Below are positions 55,135 through 63,977 of a DNA stretch of 64,000 nucleotides, piece after piece. The notes beneath the pieces are model-generated. The model was not told where the DNA came from. It searched no databases and worked only from the letters and a program-made list of their open reading frames with translations. The stretch's first letter is position 1, and every line of letters starts with the position of its first letter. The translations under genes were made by a program, and so were the position numbers. The stretch is from Pseudomonas sp. RIT-562. GTDB taxonomy: Bacteria > Pseudomonadota > Gammaproteobacteria > Pseudomonadales > Pseudomonadaceae. Location: NCBI RefSeq assembly GCF_026241895.1, contig NZ_JAPJIV010000003.1:390173-454172 (forward strand), in the 5' to 3' direction.

Positions 55135-55455
55135 ATGGAAGTTATCAATCAGTTGCAGCCCGAAGCATGTGCAAGCATGGAGGACATCCGGCGCGAAATC
55201 GATGCCCTTGATCAGGTCGTTATCAAGCTGTTGGGCAAGCGTTTTCATTACGTACTGGCGGCCTCGAAGTTCAAGACTTCGGTGGCTTCGGTGCGTGCTC
55301 CGGAGCGTTTCAAGGCCATGCTCGCGACACGACGCGAGTGGGCCGAGGCTGAAGGCCTGAGCCCGGATGCCATCGAGAGGATGTATAGCGACCTGGTGAA
55401 CCACTTCATTGCCGAAGAGATGAAACACTGGGCGACTCATCAATCCGACACCTGA
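55135..55455 (+). CDS. Stand-alone isochorismate-pyruvate lyase / chorismate mutase, PchB-like
   Basis: 106 residues of the AroQ fold: MEDIRREIDALDQVVIKLLG, KRFHYVLAASKFK, VRAPERFKAMLATRREWAEA and the tail FIAEEMKHW, which matches PchB. PchB makes salicylate from isochorismate for siderophores and has weak chorismate mutase activity. No pchA or siderophore gene is visible nearby, so the role is open. GGAG precedes the ATG. It sits at the edge of the mobile-DNA region. Confidence 0.85.
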   Translation: MEVINQLQPEACASMEDIRREIDALDQVVIKLLGKRFHYVLAASKFKTSVASVRAPERFKAMLATRREWAEAEGLSPDAIERMYSDLVNHFIAEEMKHWATHQSDT

Positions 55456-55523
55456 CTCTAGTATCGGAATGTCCGCCATGGGTTGTGGGTTCGGTCAGTC
55501 ATGACAGGTCGTAATCGGCCCAA

Positions 55524-55676
55524 GCTGTGTAAAAAGGCTGGCACCGTTTTGAAGTCTGCGCGGCTACGTGAAATCTGCCAGTGCCTGGTTAATCAGAAGA
55601 TCTGAAATTTGCATAGAATCGCGTTTTTTGCTCCGATTCAGACCACCAAACTCGCTTGAAATCGTTTTTACACAGC
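55524..55676. repeat. Possible MITE or IS remnant with 12-bp terminal inverted repeats
   Basis: GCTGTGTAAAAA (55524-55535) and TTTTTACACAGC (55665-55676) are perfect inverted repeats 129 bp apart, with TCGGCC close to both outer ends. No transposase is inside. Around it (55456-55887) no gene was found. Confidence 0.55.
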
Positions 55677-55887
55677 CTCGGCCATTTGCGGAAAGGCCAT
55701 TGCTTTCCATGACTCTGCCCTAGCCTTGAGACTCAGCTAAAGCACTGACTCATGGAGCTTAGAGAAGAGAAATGAAACTGAACCACAGGCGGTGAAGGTG
55801 TTGATGCGGGGGGATTCTGGGGGTTAGTCAAAGGTGGGCTTGCGAGGGTGCTGGGTCATCTTGATTTGTTGTGGATGATCTGGCGCT

Positions 55888-55981
55888 ATCGCGGGCAAGC
55901 CTTGCTCCCACAGAAGTAGTTCTCACAGAAGCAGTTCTCACAGAAGTAGTTCTCACAGAGGTAGTTCCCACAGGAGGTCTT
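55888..55981. repeat. REP unit running into a 15-bp tandem repeat
   Basis: A REP half ATCGCGGGCAAGCCTTGCTC (55888-55907) leads into five 15-bp units at 55907-55981, type CTCACAGAAGTAGTT. The first unit reuses the REP end CCCACAG. The minus-strand open frame across it (CENYFCENCFCENYF) is a product of the repeat. Confidence 0.82.
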
Positions 55982-56125
55982 CCGGAGGGGGTCATCCAAA
56001 TCGGCCTTCTGCAGCGGGGCTCCTGCTGATTCGGGGTCGATCGCGAATGATGCCTGGACCGATCGTTTTTGGGGGGTGTTGTACCCGCTCATAGCAGGTG
56101 CTTGCGTAGGCTATTTACAATCGAA

Positions 56126-56182
56126 GTTCGCTTTTGGCTGATTGCTGCCCTGGGCGAGGGGCAGTAAACAGCCAAAGCGAAC
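56126..56182. repeat. Long imperfect palindrome
   Basis: GTTCGCTTTTGGCTG ATTGCTGCCC (56126-56150) pairs with the segment 56158-56182 with three mismatches and one bulge. Similar palindromes recur between pseudomonad genes. The remaining spacer to 56591 has no gene. Confidence 0.65.
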
Positions 56183-56406
56183 GGTGCGTAAATAATGTCT
56201 GCGGCGCTCGGCTTAAAACGCAAAGCATGTCCCCGGGGTCTACCAAGCGAGTCCCGCGCTCATCATTAGTGGATCCCTTAAAGAAAATACATCCAATCTG
56301 TCCGATAATCGAACACTTTCAATCACAATATAACTCATTGATTTTAAAGCGTTATGTTTGCTATTTGAAAAAACACAGATAACATTTTTCTGTAAGCCAC
56401 TTCTCA

Positions 56407-56416
56407 ATGGATCCAT
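56407..56416. promoter_or_regulatory. Proposed VanR operator before the MFS gene
   Basis: The palindrome ATGGATCCAT is identical to two sites at the vanA promoter. A weaker variant, GTGGATCCCT, lies at 56269-56278. The Caulobacter VanR operator (ATTGGATCCAAT) shares the GGATCC core. Confidence 0.65.
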
Positions 56417-56591
56417 AAATTGATTGACTGCCACCACACGGTGTCAGGTACCGCACCTGCCCGCCCATAAAAATAACAAGGGTGTCTGTCGTGATGAGTG
56501 ACTTCTCAATCTGGCTCAAGCCTTGGCTTGCAGCCACTTACGTCTGCTATTCCAGCCTTACCTGTGCACAGCCTCGTTTCGAGGGCCGACC

Positions 56592-57926
56592 ATGACCGTC
56601 GATTTGAAGAGAGTGGTGGACGAGCGCCCCATGGCGCCGTTCCAGTGGCTGGCCGTGGGCATCTGCATTGTCCTGAACATGATTGATGGCTTCGACGTGC
56701 TGGTCATGGCCTTCACTGCCTCCTCGGTGTCTGCCGAATGGGGCCTGAACGGTGCGCAGATTGGCCTGTTGCTGAGCGCCGGGCTGTTTGGCATGGCGGC
56801 GGGCTCTTTGTTCATTGCCCCATGGGCGGATCGCTTTGGTCGTCGCCCTTTGATTCTGTTTTGCTTGCTGCTCTCCGGGGCCGGCATGCTGCTGTCGGCG
56901 CTGACCCAGACGCCCTTGCAACTCGCGCTAATGCGCGGGCTGACCGGCTTGGGTATTGGCGGGATCCTGGCCAGCAGTAATGTGATTGCCAGTGAGTACG
57001 CCAACAAACGCTGGCGAGGATTGGCGGTGAGCCTGCAGTCCACCGGTTATGCCTTGGGCGCGACGCTTGGGGGCTTGTTGTCGGTGTGGCTGCTGACGCA
57101 CTTTGGCTGGCGCTCGGTGTTCATCTTCGGTGGCGTGGTGACCTTGGCGGTGATTCCCCTGGTGCTGCTGTATTTGCCTGAGTCGCTGGATTTTTTGATC
57201 GCCCGCCGTCCCGTCAATGCCTTGGTCCGGATCAATCGCCTGGCCGCCCGCCTCGGCCAGCCAGAGCTGCGCGACCTGCCCCTCGCCATGACAGCGCCAA
57301 CTTCAGGCCGCGGACGCCTGGCGCAGTTGCTCTCACCGGCGTCGCGGCGCACCACGCTGCTGATCTGGCTGCTGTTCTTCCTCGTGATGTTCGGCTTCTA
57401 CTTCGTGATGAGCTGGACGCCGAAGCTGCTGGTCGCGGCGGGGCTGTCGGCACAACAAGGGATCAGCGGCGGAGTGTTGCTGAGTGTTGGCGGTATTTTT
57501 GGCGCGGCTTTGATTGGCGCCATGGCCTCGCGCTGGCGGCTGACTCGCGTGCTGTCGCTGTTCATGTTGGTGACCGCAGGCTTGCTGGTGTTGTTCGTCG
57601 GCTCGGCTTCATCGGTATCAATGGCGCTCGGCCTGGGGCTGTTGATCGGCCTGTTTGCCAACGGCTGTGTGGCAGGCCTGTACGCGTTGTCGCCGATTGT
57701 CTATGACGCTTCGGTGCGCGCGACGGGGGTTGGTTGGGGCATCGGTATCGGACGCATTGGCGCGATTCTTTCGCCGACGGTCGCCGGCCTGTTGCTGGAC
57801 GGCGGCTGGCAACCCCTGCACCTGTATGGGGTGTTTGCCGTGGTTTTCGTCATCGCCGCCGCTGTGCTTTTGGCACTGCGGCCTGCCGCCCAACCACAGC
57901 CTGGCACCCAACTCAGCCAGGCCTGA
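56592..57926 (+). CDS. vanK: Aromatic-acid:H+ symporter, MFS (VanK/PcaK-like)
   Basis: 444 residues, 12 predicted helices. DGFDVLVMAF in the first helix is the aromatic-acid motif of the AAHS family; WADRFGRRPLIL is the MFS loop 2-3 motif. It would bring vanillate or a related acid across the inner membrane. The start MTVDLKRVVDERP (56592) has GAGGG eight bases before; an upstream extension from 56523 lacks homology. Next to vanillate porin, regulator and vanAB genes, and preceded by a VanR-type palindrome. Confidence 0.88.
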   Translation: MTVDLKRVVDERPMAPFQWLAVGICIVLNMIDGFDVLVMAFTASSVSAEWGLNGAQIGLLLSAGLFGMAAGSLFIAPWADRFGRRPLILFCLLLSGAGMLLSALTQTPLQLALMRGLTGLGIGGILASSNVIASEYANKRWRGLAVSLQSTGYALGATLGGLLSVWLLTHFGWRSVFIFGGVVTLAVIPLVLLYLPESLDFLIARRPVNALVRINRLAARLGQPELRDLPLAMTAPTSGRGRLAQLLSPASRRTTLLIWLLFFLVMFGFYFVMSWTPKLLVAAGLSAQQGISGGVLLSVGGIFGAALIGAMASRWRLTRVLSLFMLVTAGLLVLFVGSASSVSMALGLGLLIGLFANGCVAGLYALSPIVYDASVRATGVGWGIGIGRIGAILSPTVAGLLLDGGWQPLHLYGVFAVVFVIAAAVLLALRPAAQPQPGTQLSQA

Positions 57927-57993
57927 CACCTTTGCGAAGAGGTAGCGGGGTCGGTCCCCGCTACTGACTACATCCTTCAGGAAAACAACAATA

Positions 57994-59244
57994 ATGACGT
58001 ACCTCTCCTTCCCTCCCCGGGCTCTGCTCGGCGGTGCAATAGCGCTTGCCCTGATTCCTTCGGCGCAAGCTGAAAGCAGCGGTTTTTTCGAGGATTCGAA
58101 GACCAGCCTGATGCTGCGCAATTACTATTTCAATCGGGATTTCAACGATCCCGGCGCCAGCAAGAGCAAGATCGAGGAATGGGCCCAGGGCGCGATTCTC
58201 AAGTTCAGTTCCGGCTATACCCCTGGTGTGGTCGGCTTTGGCCTGGACGGTATAGCGATGTTTGGTGTCAAGCTCGACAGCGGCCCTCAACGCTCCGGAT
58301 CGGAGCTGCTGCCGGTGCACGACGATGGTCACGCCGCTGACAACTATGGGCGCGCGGGGGTGGCGGCAAAAATGCGTATTTCCGAAACCGAATTGATGCT
58401 CGGCGAGCTCATGCCGGATATTCCGCTGCTGCGCTACGATGACGGGCGCCTGCTGCCACAGACCTTCCAGGGCACCACGCTGGTGTCCCGAGAGCTCCCT
58501 GGCCTGAGCCTGCAGGCAGGCCAATACACCGCCGTGAGCCTGCGTAACTCCTCGGACATGCAAGACCTCTCGGCCTGGGCTGCTCCCACCGTTATGTCGG
58601 ACAGTTTCAACTACGCGGGCGCCGAATACCGTTTCAACGAACAACAAACGCTGATTGGTGCCTGGCACTCGCAACTCGAAGACATCTATCAGCAAAGCTA
58701 TCTGAACCTGCTGCATAAACAGAAGTTCGGTGACTGGACCCTCGGCGCGAACCTGGGCTATTTCATCGACAAGGATGACGGCAGCGCGCGTATCGGCAAC
58801 GTGCAAAGCCATACCGCCTACGGGCTGTTCTCGGCCAACCTGGGTGGCCATACCCTGTATCTGGGCCTGCAAAAAGTCAGCGGCGATACCGGCTGGATGT
58901 CCGTGTATGGCAGCAGTGGGCGCACTTTGGGCAATGACATGTTCAACGGCAACTTCAGCAACGCCGATGAACGTTCCTGGCAGGCTCGTTATGACTACAA
59001 CTTCGTCGCCGTGGGTATTCCCGGCCTGCAGCTAATGACCCGTTACGGTCATGGTGACAACGCCACCACCAAGGCTGGCAGCAATGGCAAAGAATGGGAG
59101 CGCGACACTGAGCTCAGCTACACCCTGCAAAGTGGCCCGCTGAAGAACCTCAGCCTGCGGGTCAACAACGCCACCAACCGCCGCAGTTTCAACAGTGACT
59201 TCGATCAGACCCGTGTGATCGTCAGCTACCCACTGTCACTCTGA
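57994..59244 (+). CDS. OprD-family outer-membrane porin (OpdK/VanP type)
   Basis: 416 residues with signal peptide MTYLSFPPRALLGGAIALALIPSAQA cut before ESSG, then GFFEDSKTSLMLRNYYFNRDF, the OprD N-terminal strand pair, and a C-terminal VSYPLSL. OprD-group porins carry small carboxylates; OpdK of P. aeruginosa takes vanillate, and the location inside a van locus suggests the same substrate. It follows the MFS gene by 67 bp in the same direction. Confidence 0.9.
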   Translation: MTYLSFPPRALLGGAIALALIPSAQAESSGFFEDSKTSLMLRNYYFNRDFNDPGASKSKIEEWAQGAILKFSSGYTPGVVGFGLDGIAMFGVKLDSGPQRSGSELLPVHDDGHAADNYGRAGVAAKMRISETELMLGELMPDIPLLRYDDGRLLPQTFQGTTLVSRELPGLSLQAGQYTAVSLRNSSDMQDLSAWAAPTVMSDSFNYAGAEYRFNEQQTLIGAWHSQLEDIYQQSYLNLLHKQKFGDWTLGANLGYFIDKDDGSARIGNVQSHTAYGLFSANLGGHTLYLGLQKVSGDTGWMSVYGSSGRTLGNDMFNGNFSNADERSWQARYDYNFVAVGIPGLQLMTRYGHGDNATTKAGSNGKEWERDTELSYTLQSGPLKNLSLRVNNATNRRSFNSDFDQTRVIVSYPLSL

Positions 59245-59326
59245 CCTCCGCCCAGGGGCGCCTGGCGCCCCTGCATCTCCCCTCTCCTTGCGTTACTATG
59301 GCGACCCCTCACTGGAAGTCGCCTGC

Positions 59327-60040
59327 ATGAGCAAACCAGGTCAAATGGTGCTGGTCGCACTGCGCAAAATGATTGCCTCGGGCGAGCTGGCGGCCGGCGA
59401 ACGGCTGATGGAGATTCCGACGGCGGAACGCTTTGGCGTCTCGCGCATGCCGGTGCGCATGGCCTTCCTGACCCTGGAACAGGAAGGCTTGCTGGTGCGC
59501 CATGGCGGGCGGGGCTATCAGGTACGCTCGGTGAGCGCCGACGATATCGCCGGCGCCGTCGAGGTACGCGGGGTGCTGGAGGGGCTGGCGGCGCGGCAAA
59601 GCGCCGAGCGCGGGTTGAGTGAGCAAGCGCAGGCGGCGCTGCTCGAATGTCTGGTGCAAGGCGATGCGCTGTTCGACAAAGGCTTTGTGACAGAAGACGA
59701 CCTTGAGGTATTCCATGACCTCAATATGCGTTTTCATCAGGTGATCGTCGCCAGCAGCGCCAACCCGGCCATTGCCGAAGCCCTGTCGCGCAACGACCAT
59801 CGCCCTTTCGCCTCAGTGTCAGCGCTGGCGATCGATCGCGAAGACATGGCCCGTGAATACCGGCGCTTCAACTTCGCGCACATGCAACACCACTCGGTCT
59901 ACGACGCGCTGGTCAGCCGCCAGGGCGCACGCGCTGAAGCCATCATGCGTGAACACGCCAACGCCACGCTGCGCTACGCCGAAGTGTTCGGAGCAATCGG
60001 CAATGGCGAGCGAGTGAAAGTCATCGCGCGCGGCGAATGA
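59327..60040 (+). CDS. vanR: GntR-family (FCD) regulator, probable VanR
   Basis: 237 residues: N-terminal winged helix (GELAAGERLMEIPTAERFGVSRMPVRMAFLTLEQEGLL, about 20-60) and a C-terminal FCD ligand domain with the metal-type residues FHDLNMRFHQVI and HHSVYDALVSR. VanR in other bacteria represses vanAB until vanillate binds. Start MSKPGQMVL at 59327; TTG at 59288 is less likely. It is convergent with vanB and next to the porin gene. Confidence 0.87.
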   Translation: MSKPGQMVLVALRKMIASGELAAGERLMEIPTAERFGVSRMPVRMAFLTLEQEGLLVRHGGRGYQVRSVSADDIAGAVEVRGVLEGLAARQSAERGLSEQAQAALLECLVQGDALFDKGFVTEDDLEVFHDLNMRFHQVIVASSANPAIAEALSRNDHRPFASVSALAIDREDMAREYRRFNFAHMQHHSVYDALVSRQGARAEAIMREHANATLRYAEVFGAIGNGERVKVIARGE

Positions 60041-60049
60041 CCGGCTCAT

Positions 60050-61000
60050 TCAGAGATCCAGCACCAATAGCGCGGATTTGGCCCTCGAACAGCAAGGCGT
60101 GAACTGATCGTTGGCCGCTTGCTCGTCTTCAGTGAGGAACAGGTCGCGGTGATCAGGCACCCCCTCCAGTACACGGGTCAGGCAGGTTCCGCAGACGCCC
60201 TGCTCACAGGAAATGGCAATCTCGACACCGTGGCTTTCCAGCACCTGGACCACCGTCTTGTCGGCGGGAATGTCGAACACCTGCCCGCTGCTGCCTAGCT
60301 TGACCTGGAACGTCCCATCGCCGGCGGTATCCACCGGCGCCGCGGCGAAGTATTCACGGTGTAACTGCCCATCGCTCCAGCCCTGAGCCTTGGCGCTGTC
60401 GAGTACATGCTGCATGAAGCCTGAGGGGCCGCAGACATACAGGTGCACGTCAGGCTGCGGATTGGCCAGAACCCTGGCGGCGTCCAGGCGGGAATCGGCT
60501 TGTTCATCGAAATGCAGGTGCACACGATCGGCAAAGGATGCCCCTTTGAGTCGCTCGACAAACGCCGCACGGTCACTGGAGCGAGCACAGTAGTGCAGCT
60601 CGAAATCGGCGTTGCTGTGGGCCAGTTGCTCGGCCATGCACATAATCGGGGTAATGCCGATGCCGCCGGCGAATAACAGGCTGCGTCTTCCCTCGGCCAC
60701 CAGTGGGAACAGATTGCGCGGCTCGCTGATCATCAGCCGATCGCCACTGTTGATCTGCTCATGCAGGCTCTGGGAACCACCGCGCGAGGCGGCGTCCCTG
60801 AGCACGCCGATCACGTAGCGATGGCGCTCTTGCGGGTGATTGCACAGCGAGTACTGACGGATCAGTCCGCCGGGCAGGTGCACATCGATATGGGCCCCGG
60901 CACTGAAGACGGGCAATGCCCCGCCTTGGGCACAGGTCAACTCGTAGCTGCAGATATCCAACGCTTCGTTGTTGCGGGATGTCACGACGACTTCAATCAT
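60050..61000 (-). CDS. vanB: Vanillate O-demethylase reductase subunit
   Basis: 316 residues: FMN-binding domain (RQYSLCN), NAD domain (LFAGGIGITPIMCMA, YVCGPSGFM) and a C-terminal plant-type 2Fe-2S domain with Cys265, 270, 273 and 303. It feeds electrons from NADH to the VanA oxygenase. It lies 88 bp after vanA and is probably in the same transcript. Confidence 0.95.
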   Translation of the reverse strand: MIEVVVTSRNNEALDICSYELTCAQGGALPVFSAGAHIDVHLPGGLIRQYSLCNHPQERHRYVIGVLRDAASRGGSQSLHEQINSGDRLMISEPRNLFPLVAEGRRSLLFAGGIGITPIMCMAEQLAHSNADFELHYCARSSDRAAFVERLKGASFADRVHLHFDEQADSRLDAARVLANPQPDVHLYVCGPSGFMQHVLDSAKAQGWSDGQLHREYFAAAPVDTAGDGTFQVKLGSSGQVFDIPADKTVVQVLESHGVEIAISCEQGVCGTCLTRVLEGVPDHRDLFLTEDEQAANDQFTPCCSRAKSALLVLDL

Positions 61001-61088
61001 GGCGCACCTTCAAGACCGGCCACCGCAGTGGCCGCGAACAGGATCTTTGGGAGGGGACTGGCGTAGCGCTGAAGGGCAGTGCCCTTGG

Positions 61089-62147
61089 CTATTTGGCCGC
61101 CGCAATCAGCTCGACCGCCGGCGCTCGTTCAAGAGCGATGAGACGTTCCAGCACGCGCCTGGACTGCACGCCCCCGGCATCGATATTGAGCTTGAGCAAA
61201 TTGCGTTCGGGATTGGCCAGCAGGTTTTTTTGCTGCTGCTCGAGCATGTCGAGGTCTTCGCTGAAAATCTTGCCCTGGCCCTCGCGAATGCTGGCAGTCA
61301 GGGCTTCGTCGCCCGGATTGAAATTGCGTGCCATGCCCCAGAAGTACCAGATCGACGTTTCGGTCTCCGGGGTGATGAAGTCGACCACGATGCTCGCGGC
61401 CTTGTGTTGCGGCTCGGCGTGGTAACCGCCCTTGCCGGCGTGGGCCACACCCACCTCGATCAACACGTGGCTGGGCGGGCTGAAGCGGCAGATCTGCCAA
61501 CGGTCTACCGGCACGTCGTCAGCCAGATTGTTGCCACGCAGGGCCATACGCCAGAACGGCGGCGCCATGATGTTTTCCATGTGCCGCTCGGTCACCACCT
61601 CATTGCCCTGGACGGTGGTGACCGGCGCCGCTTCATCGATCTCTTTCTGGCCGATGCTCGAGGCGTGTACGTAGGTTTCGTGGGTAAGATCCATCAGGTT
61701 ATCGATCATCAGTCGATAGTCGCAATTGATATGGAACAGCCCACCGCCGTAGGCCCACTCATCACTCACAGCCCATTCCAGGTGGTGGATCAGCGCAGGA
61801 TCAGCCTTGTCCTGCTCCCCAGGCCAGACCCAGATGAAGCCGTAACGCTCTTCGACCGCGTAAGTCTTGTTGCACGGAAAACCCCGAACCCGCTGCCCCG
61901 GCATTTCGACGGTCTTGCCGTCGCAGCCCATGACTAGGCCATGGTATCCACACACCAGGTTGCCGTTGTCGACATAACCAAGCGAAAGGGGAGCGCCGCG
62001 ATGAGGGCAAAAATCCTCGACAGCGGCAATGCGCCCCTCAAGGCCTCGGTAGAAAACAATTTTCTCACCGCATATTTGCCGCCCCAGAGGCTTGGAGGCG
62101 ACCTCGTCAGGAGTGCAGGCGACATACCAAGTGTTTCTCGGATACAT
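61089..62147 (-). CDS. vanA: Vanillate O-demethylase oxygenase subunit
   Basis: 352 residues. Rieske cluster Cys47-His49 (CPHRG) and Cys66-His69 (CGYHG); the mononuclear iron site lies in MIDNLMDLTHETYVH. It removes the methoxy methyl of vanillate as formaldehyde, giving protocatechuate. GGAG precedes ATG 62147. Two VanR-type palindromes lie upstream. Confidence 0.96.
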   Translation of the reverse strand: MYPRNTWYVACTPDEVASKPLGRQICGEKIVFYRGLEGRIAAVEDFCPHRGAPLSLGYVDNGNLVCGYHGLVMGCDGKTVEMPGQRVRGFPCNKTYAVEERYGFIWVWPGEQDKADPALIHHLEWAVSDEWAYGGGLFHINCDYRLMIDNLMDLTHETYVHASSIGQKEIDEAAPVTTVQGNEVVTERHMENIMAPPFWRMALRGNNLADDVPVDRWQICRFSPPSHVLIEVGVAHAGKGGYHAEPQHKAASIVVDFITPETETSIWYFWGMARNFNPGDEALTASIREGQGKIFSEDLDMLEQQQKNLLANPERNLLKLNIDAGGVQSRRVLERLIALERAPAVELIAAAK

Positions 62148-62174
62148 GAAGATCTCCAGCTCAGGCTTGTTTTT

Positions 62175-62248
62175 ATGGATCCATTAAATATGACTAATCT
62201 CAAATCAGTCAAGTATTAAGCCTGAATGCGCGCATCAATGGATCCATT
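62175..62248 (-). promoter_or_regulatory. vanAB promoter with two proposed VanR operators
   Basis: On the minus strand TTGACT (62207-62212) and TATTTA (62185-62190) are 16 bp apart. ATGGATCCAT palindromes flank them: one at 62175-62184, directly downstream of the -10 box, and one at 62238-62247, upstream of the -35. The two are 63 bp apart, six helical turns, allowing a looped repressor. Confidence 0.75.
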
Positions 62249-62296
62249 AGACATTGGAGCAGCTCTGAAATAGGCCGTTACCCCAGTTCGCAGGCA

Positions 62297-62326
62297 AAAC
62301 AAAGCCCTCAAAAAGAGGGCTTGTTT
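62297..62326 (-). terminator. Terminator after the SDR gene
   Basis: AAGCCCTC/GAGGGCTT around AAAAA, with TTTG TTTT on the minus-strand 3' side. It ends the tautomerase-DsbA-SDR operon. Confidence 0.8.
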
Positions 62327-62349
62327 TGTAGACAGCTGAAGCACCAACC

Positions 62350-63060
62350 CTAGTGCCCCGCGCTCTGCCCACCATCCACATGCAGAATCTCGCCAGTAAC
62401 AAAACTAGCGCCATCCAAATACACCACAGCCTGCGAAATATCATCAATCTCGCCCATATGCCCCATCGGGTGCAGGCTCCCCAGCGCCGCATGAGTCTCC
62501 TCACCGTGCATTGGCGTCTTGATGATGCCAGGCGATACCGCATTCACCCGGATCCCGCGCTTGGCATACTCGATGGCCAAAGATTTGGTCGCCGCATTCA
62601 AGCCGCCTTTGGTCAACGATGCCAACACCGACGGCACGCCATCGATCGCGTGGTCCACCAGGCTGGTGGTGATGTTGACCACGTGGCCTTTGCCCTGTTT
62701 TTCCATCTCGGCGATGGCGAGCTGGGTGATGTAGAAGAAGCCGTTCAGGTTCACCGACAGCACGGCGGCGTAGTCTTCGGCGGTGTAGTCGGTGAACGGT
62801 TTGGCGACGAAGATCCCGGCGTTGTTGACCAAGGTGTCAATGCGGCCGAACCGGGCGATGGTTTCGCGAATGACTTGTTGGGCAACTTCAGGTTCGCCGA
62901 TGTCGCCGGCGACTGTAAGGATGTCCGGATCGGTGGACGGTTTGATCGAACGCGAAGTGGCGACAACCTGGTAGTCCAGATCACGGAAAGCTTTAACCAT
63001 GCCGGCGCCGAGGCCTTGGGATGCGCCAGTGATAACGATGACTTTTTTCGAATTGCTCAT
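62350..63060 (-). CDS. Short-chain dehydrogenase/reductase, catalytic Tyr replaced
   Basis: 236 residues of the SDR fold: TGASQGLG (11-18), NNAG (79-82), Ser133, and TKGG with Lys151. The YxxxK tyrosine position is Ala147 (ASLTKGG), so classical redox catalysis is doubtful. The protein could be a binding or atypical enzyme. It follows the DsbA-like gene by 42 bp, probably in one operon, and ends at a terminator. Confidence 0.87.
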   Translation of the reverse strand: MSNSKKVIVITGASQGLGAGMVKAFRDLDYQVVATSRSIKPSTDPDILTVAGDIGEPEVAQQVIRETIARFGRIDTLVNNAGIFVAKPFTDYTAEDYAAVLSVNLNGFFYITQLAIAEMEKQGKGHVVNITTSLVDHAIDGVPSVLASLTKGGLNAATKSLAIEYAKRGIRVNAVSPGIIKTPMHGEETHAALGSLHPMGHMGEIDDISQAVVYLDGASFVTGEILHVDGGQSAGH

Positions 63061-63102
63061 GATGAACCTCTACTCATAAATGATGGTTTGAAAATTAAGT
63101 AA

Positions 63103-63759
63103 TCAGGCTTCAGCAGGGGCCTTGGCCATTTGTCGCAACATCTGTTCGTAGTACTCGACCGACTGTGAGCCGGACACCAGATGACGACCGTTGAGCACCA
63201 TGGCCGGCACCGAGTTGATGCCGTGCTGCCGGTAGAAACCTTCGAGCTCACGCACTTCGCTGCCGAAGGCTCCAGAGGTCAGCACTTCACGTGCTCCGTC
63301 CTCATCAAGCCCTGCTTCTACCGCCAGCCGCACCAGGGTTTCCTGATCGCTCAGGTTCTGGCCTTCGGCGAAGTAGGCGCGCAGCAGAATCTGCTTCAGT
63401 GCGATCTGCCGCCCTTCCTGCAACGCCCACAACAGCAGGCGGTGCGCGTCGAAGGTGTTATAGAAGTGGCTGCGTTTCTCCAGGTCGAACTTGAAACCGA
63501 TGGCCTCGCCGCGAGCGATCTGCATGGCCTTGCCGGCAGCGACTTCCTCGGCGGTGCGGCCATATTTGCGCATCAGGTGATCTACGGCTTTCTCGCCGAC
63601 TGCCGGCATGTCCGGGTTCAATTCGAAGGGTTTGTAGGTGAGCTGCACCGAGACTTCGCCCGCCACATTCGCGATCGCTTGCTCCAGTGCCGCCGCGCCC
63701 AGGGCGCACCAGGGGCATACCACGTCGGAGACGAAATCGACCGTGACCGACGCGGTCAT
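63103..63759 (-). CDS. DsbA-family oxidoreductase (FrnE-like)
   Basis: 218 residues. CPWC at residues 15-18 inside DFVSDVVCPWCALG, the helical insert with HLMRKYGRTAEEV and NSVPAMVLNGRHLVSG (cis-Pro) match FrnE-type cytosolic disulfide oxidoreductases or 2-hydroxychromene isomerase-like proteins. No signal peptide, so it acts in the cytoplasm. Overlaps the tautomerase gene stop by four bases. Confidence 0.9.
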   Translation of the reverse strand: MTASVTVDFVSDVVCPWCALGAAALEQAIANVAGEVSVQLTYKPFELNPDMPAVGEKAVDHLMRKYGRTAEEVAAGKAMQIARGEAIGFKFDLEKRSHFYNTFDAHRLLLWALQEGRQIALKQILLRAYFAEGQNLSDQETLVRLAVEAGLDEDGAREVLTSGAFGSEVRELEGFYRQHGINSVPAMVLNGRHLVSGSQSVEYYEQMLRQMAKAPAEA

Positions 63760-63977
63760 GACTTGCCCTCCTCTTCAGCCAGCTGTTTTCGGTAGGCAGT
63801 GGTGGTCATGCCGGCGTAGCCCCAGTTATCGGTGTCGACTTCCTCGATCACGATGTGGGTCAGGTCCGGACGCTTGTTGAGGACGCGTTCCAGGGTTTCA
63901 GTGATTTCGGCGATCACCTGAGCTTTCTGCTCTGGGGTAACGCCATCGCGGGTAATACGAACGTTGACGAAAGGCAT
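63756..63977 (-). CDS. 4-oxalocrotonate tautomerase-family protein
   Basis: 73 residues from MPFVNVRITRDGVTPEQKAQVIAEITE; after removal of Met the N-terminal Pro is the general base of this family. THIVIEEVDTDNWGYAGM is the conserved strand. It keto-enol isomerises small acids; the substrate is unknown. First gene of the putative operon with the DsbA-like and SDR genes. Confidence 0.92.
   Translation of the reverse strand: MPFVNVRITRDGVTPEQKAQVIAEITETLERVLNKRPDLTHIVIEEVDTDNWGYAGMTTTAYRKQLAEEEGKS

Noticed and set aside
55907..55981. 15-bp repeats as a CRISPR array
   Set aside because: The units are directly adjacent without spacers and no cas gene is near.
56134..56382. 82-codon frame in the spacer before the van locus
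   Set aside because: It begins within the palindrome at 56126-56182 and has no supporting signal.
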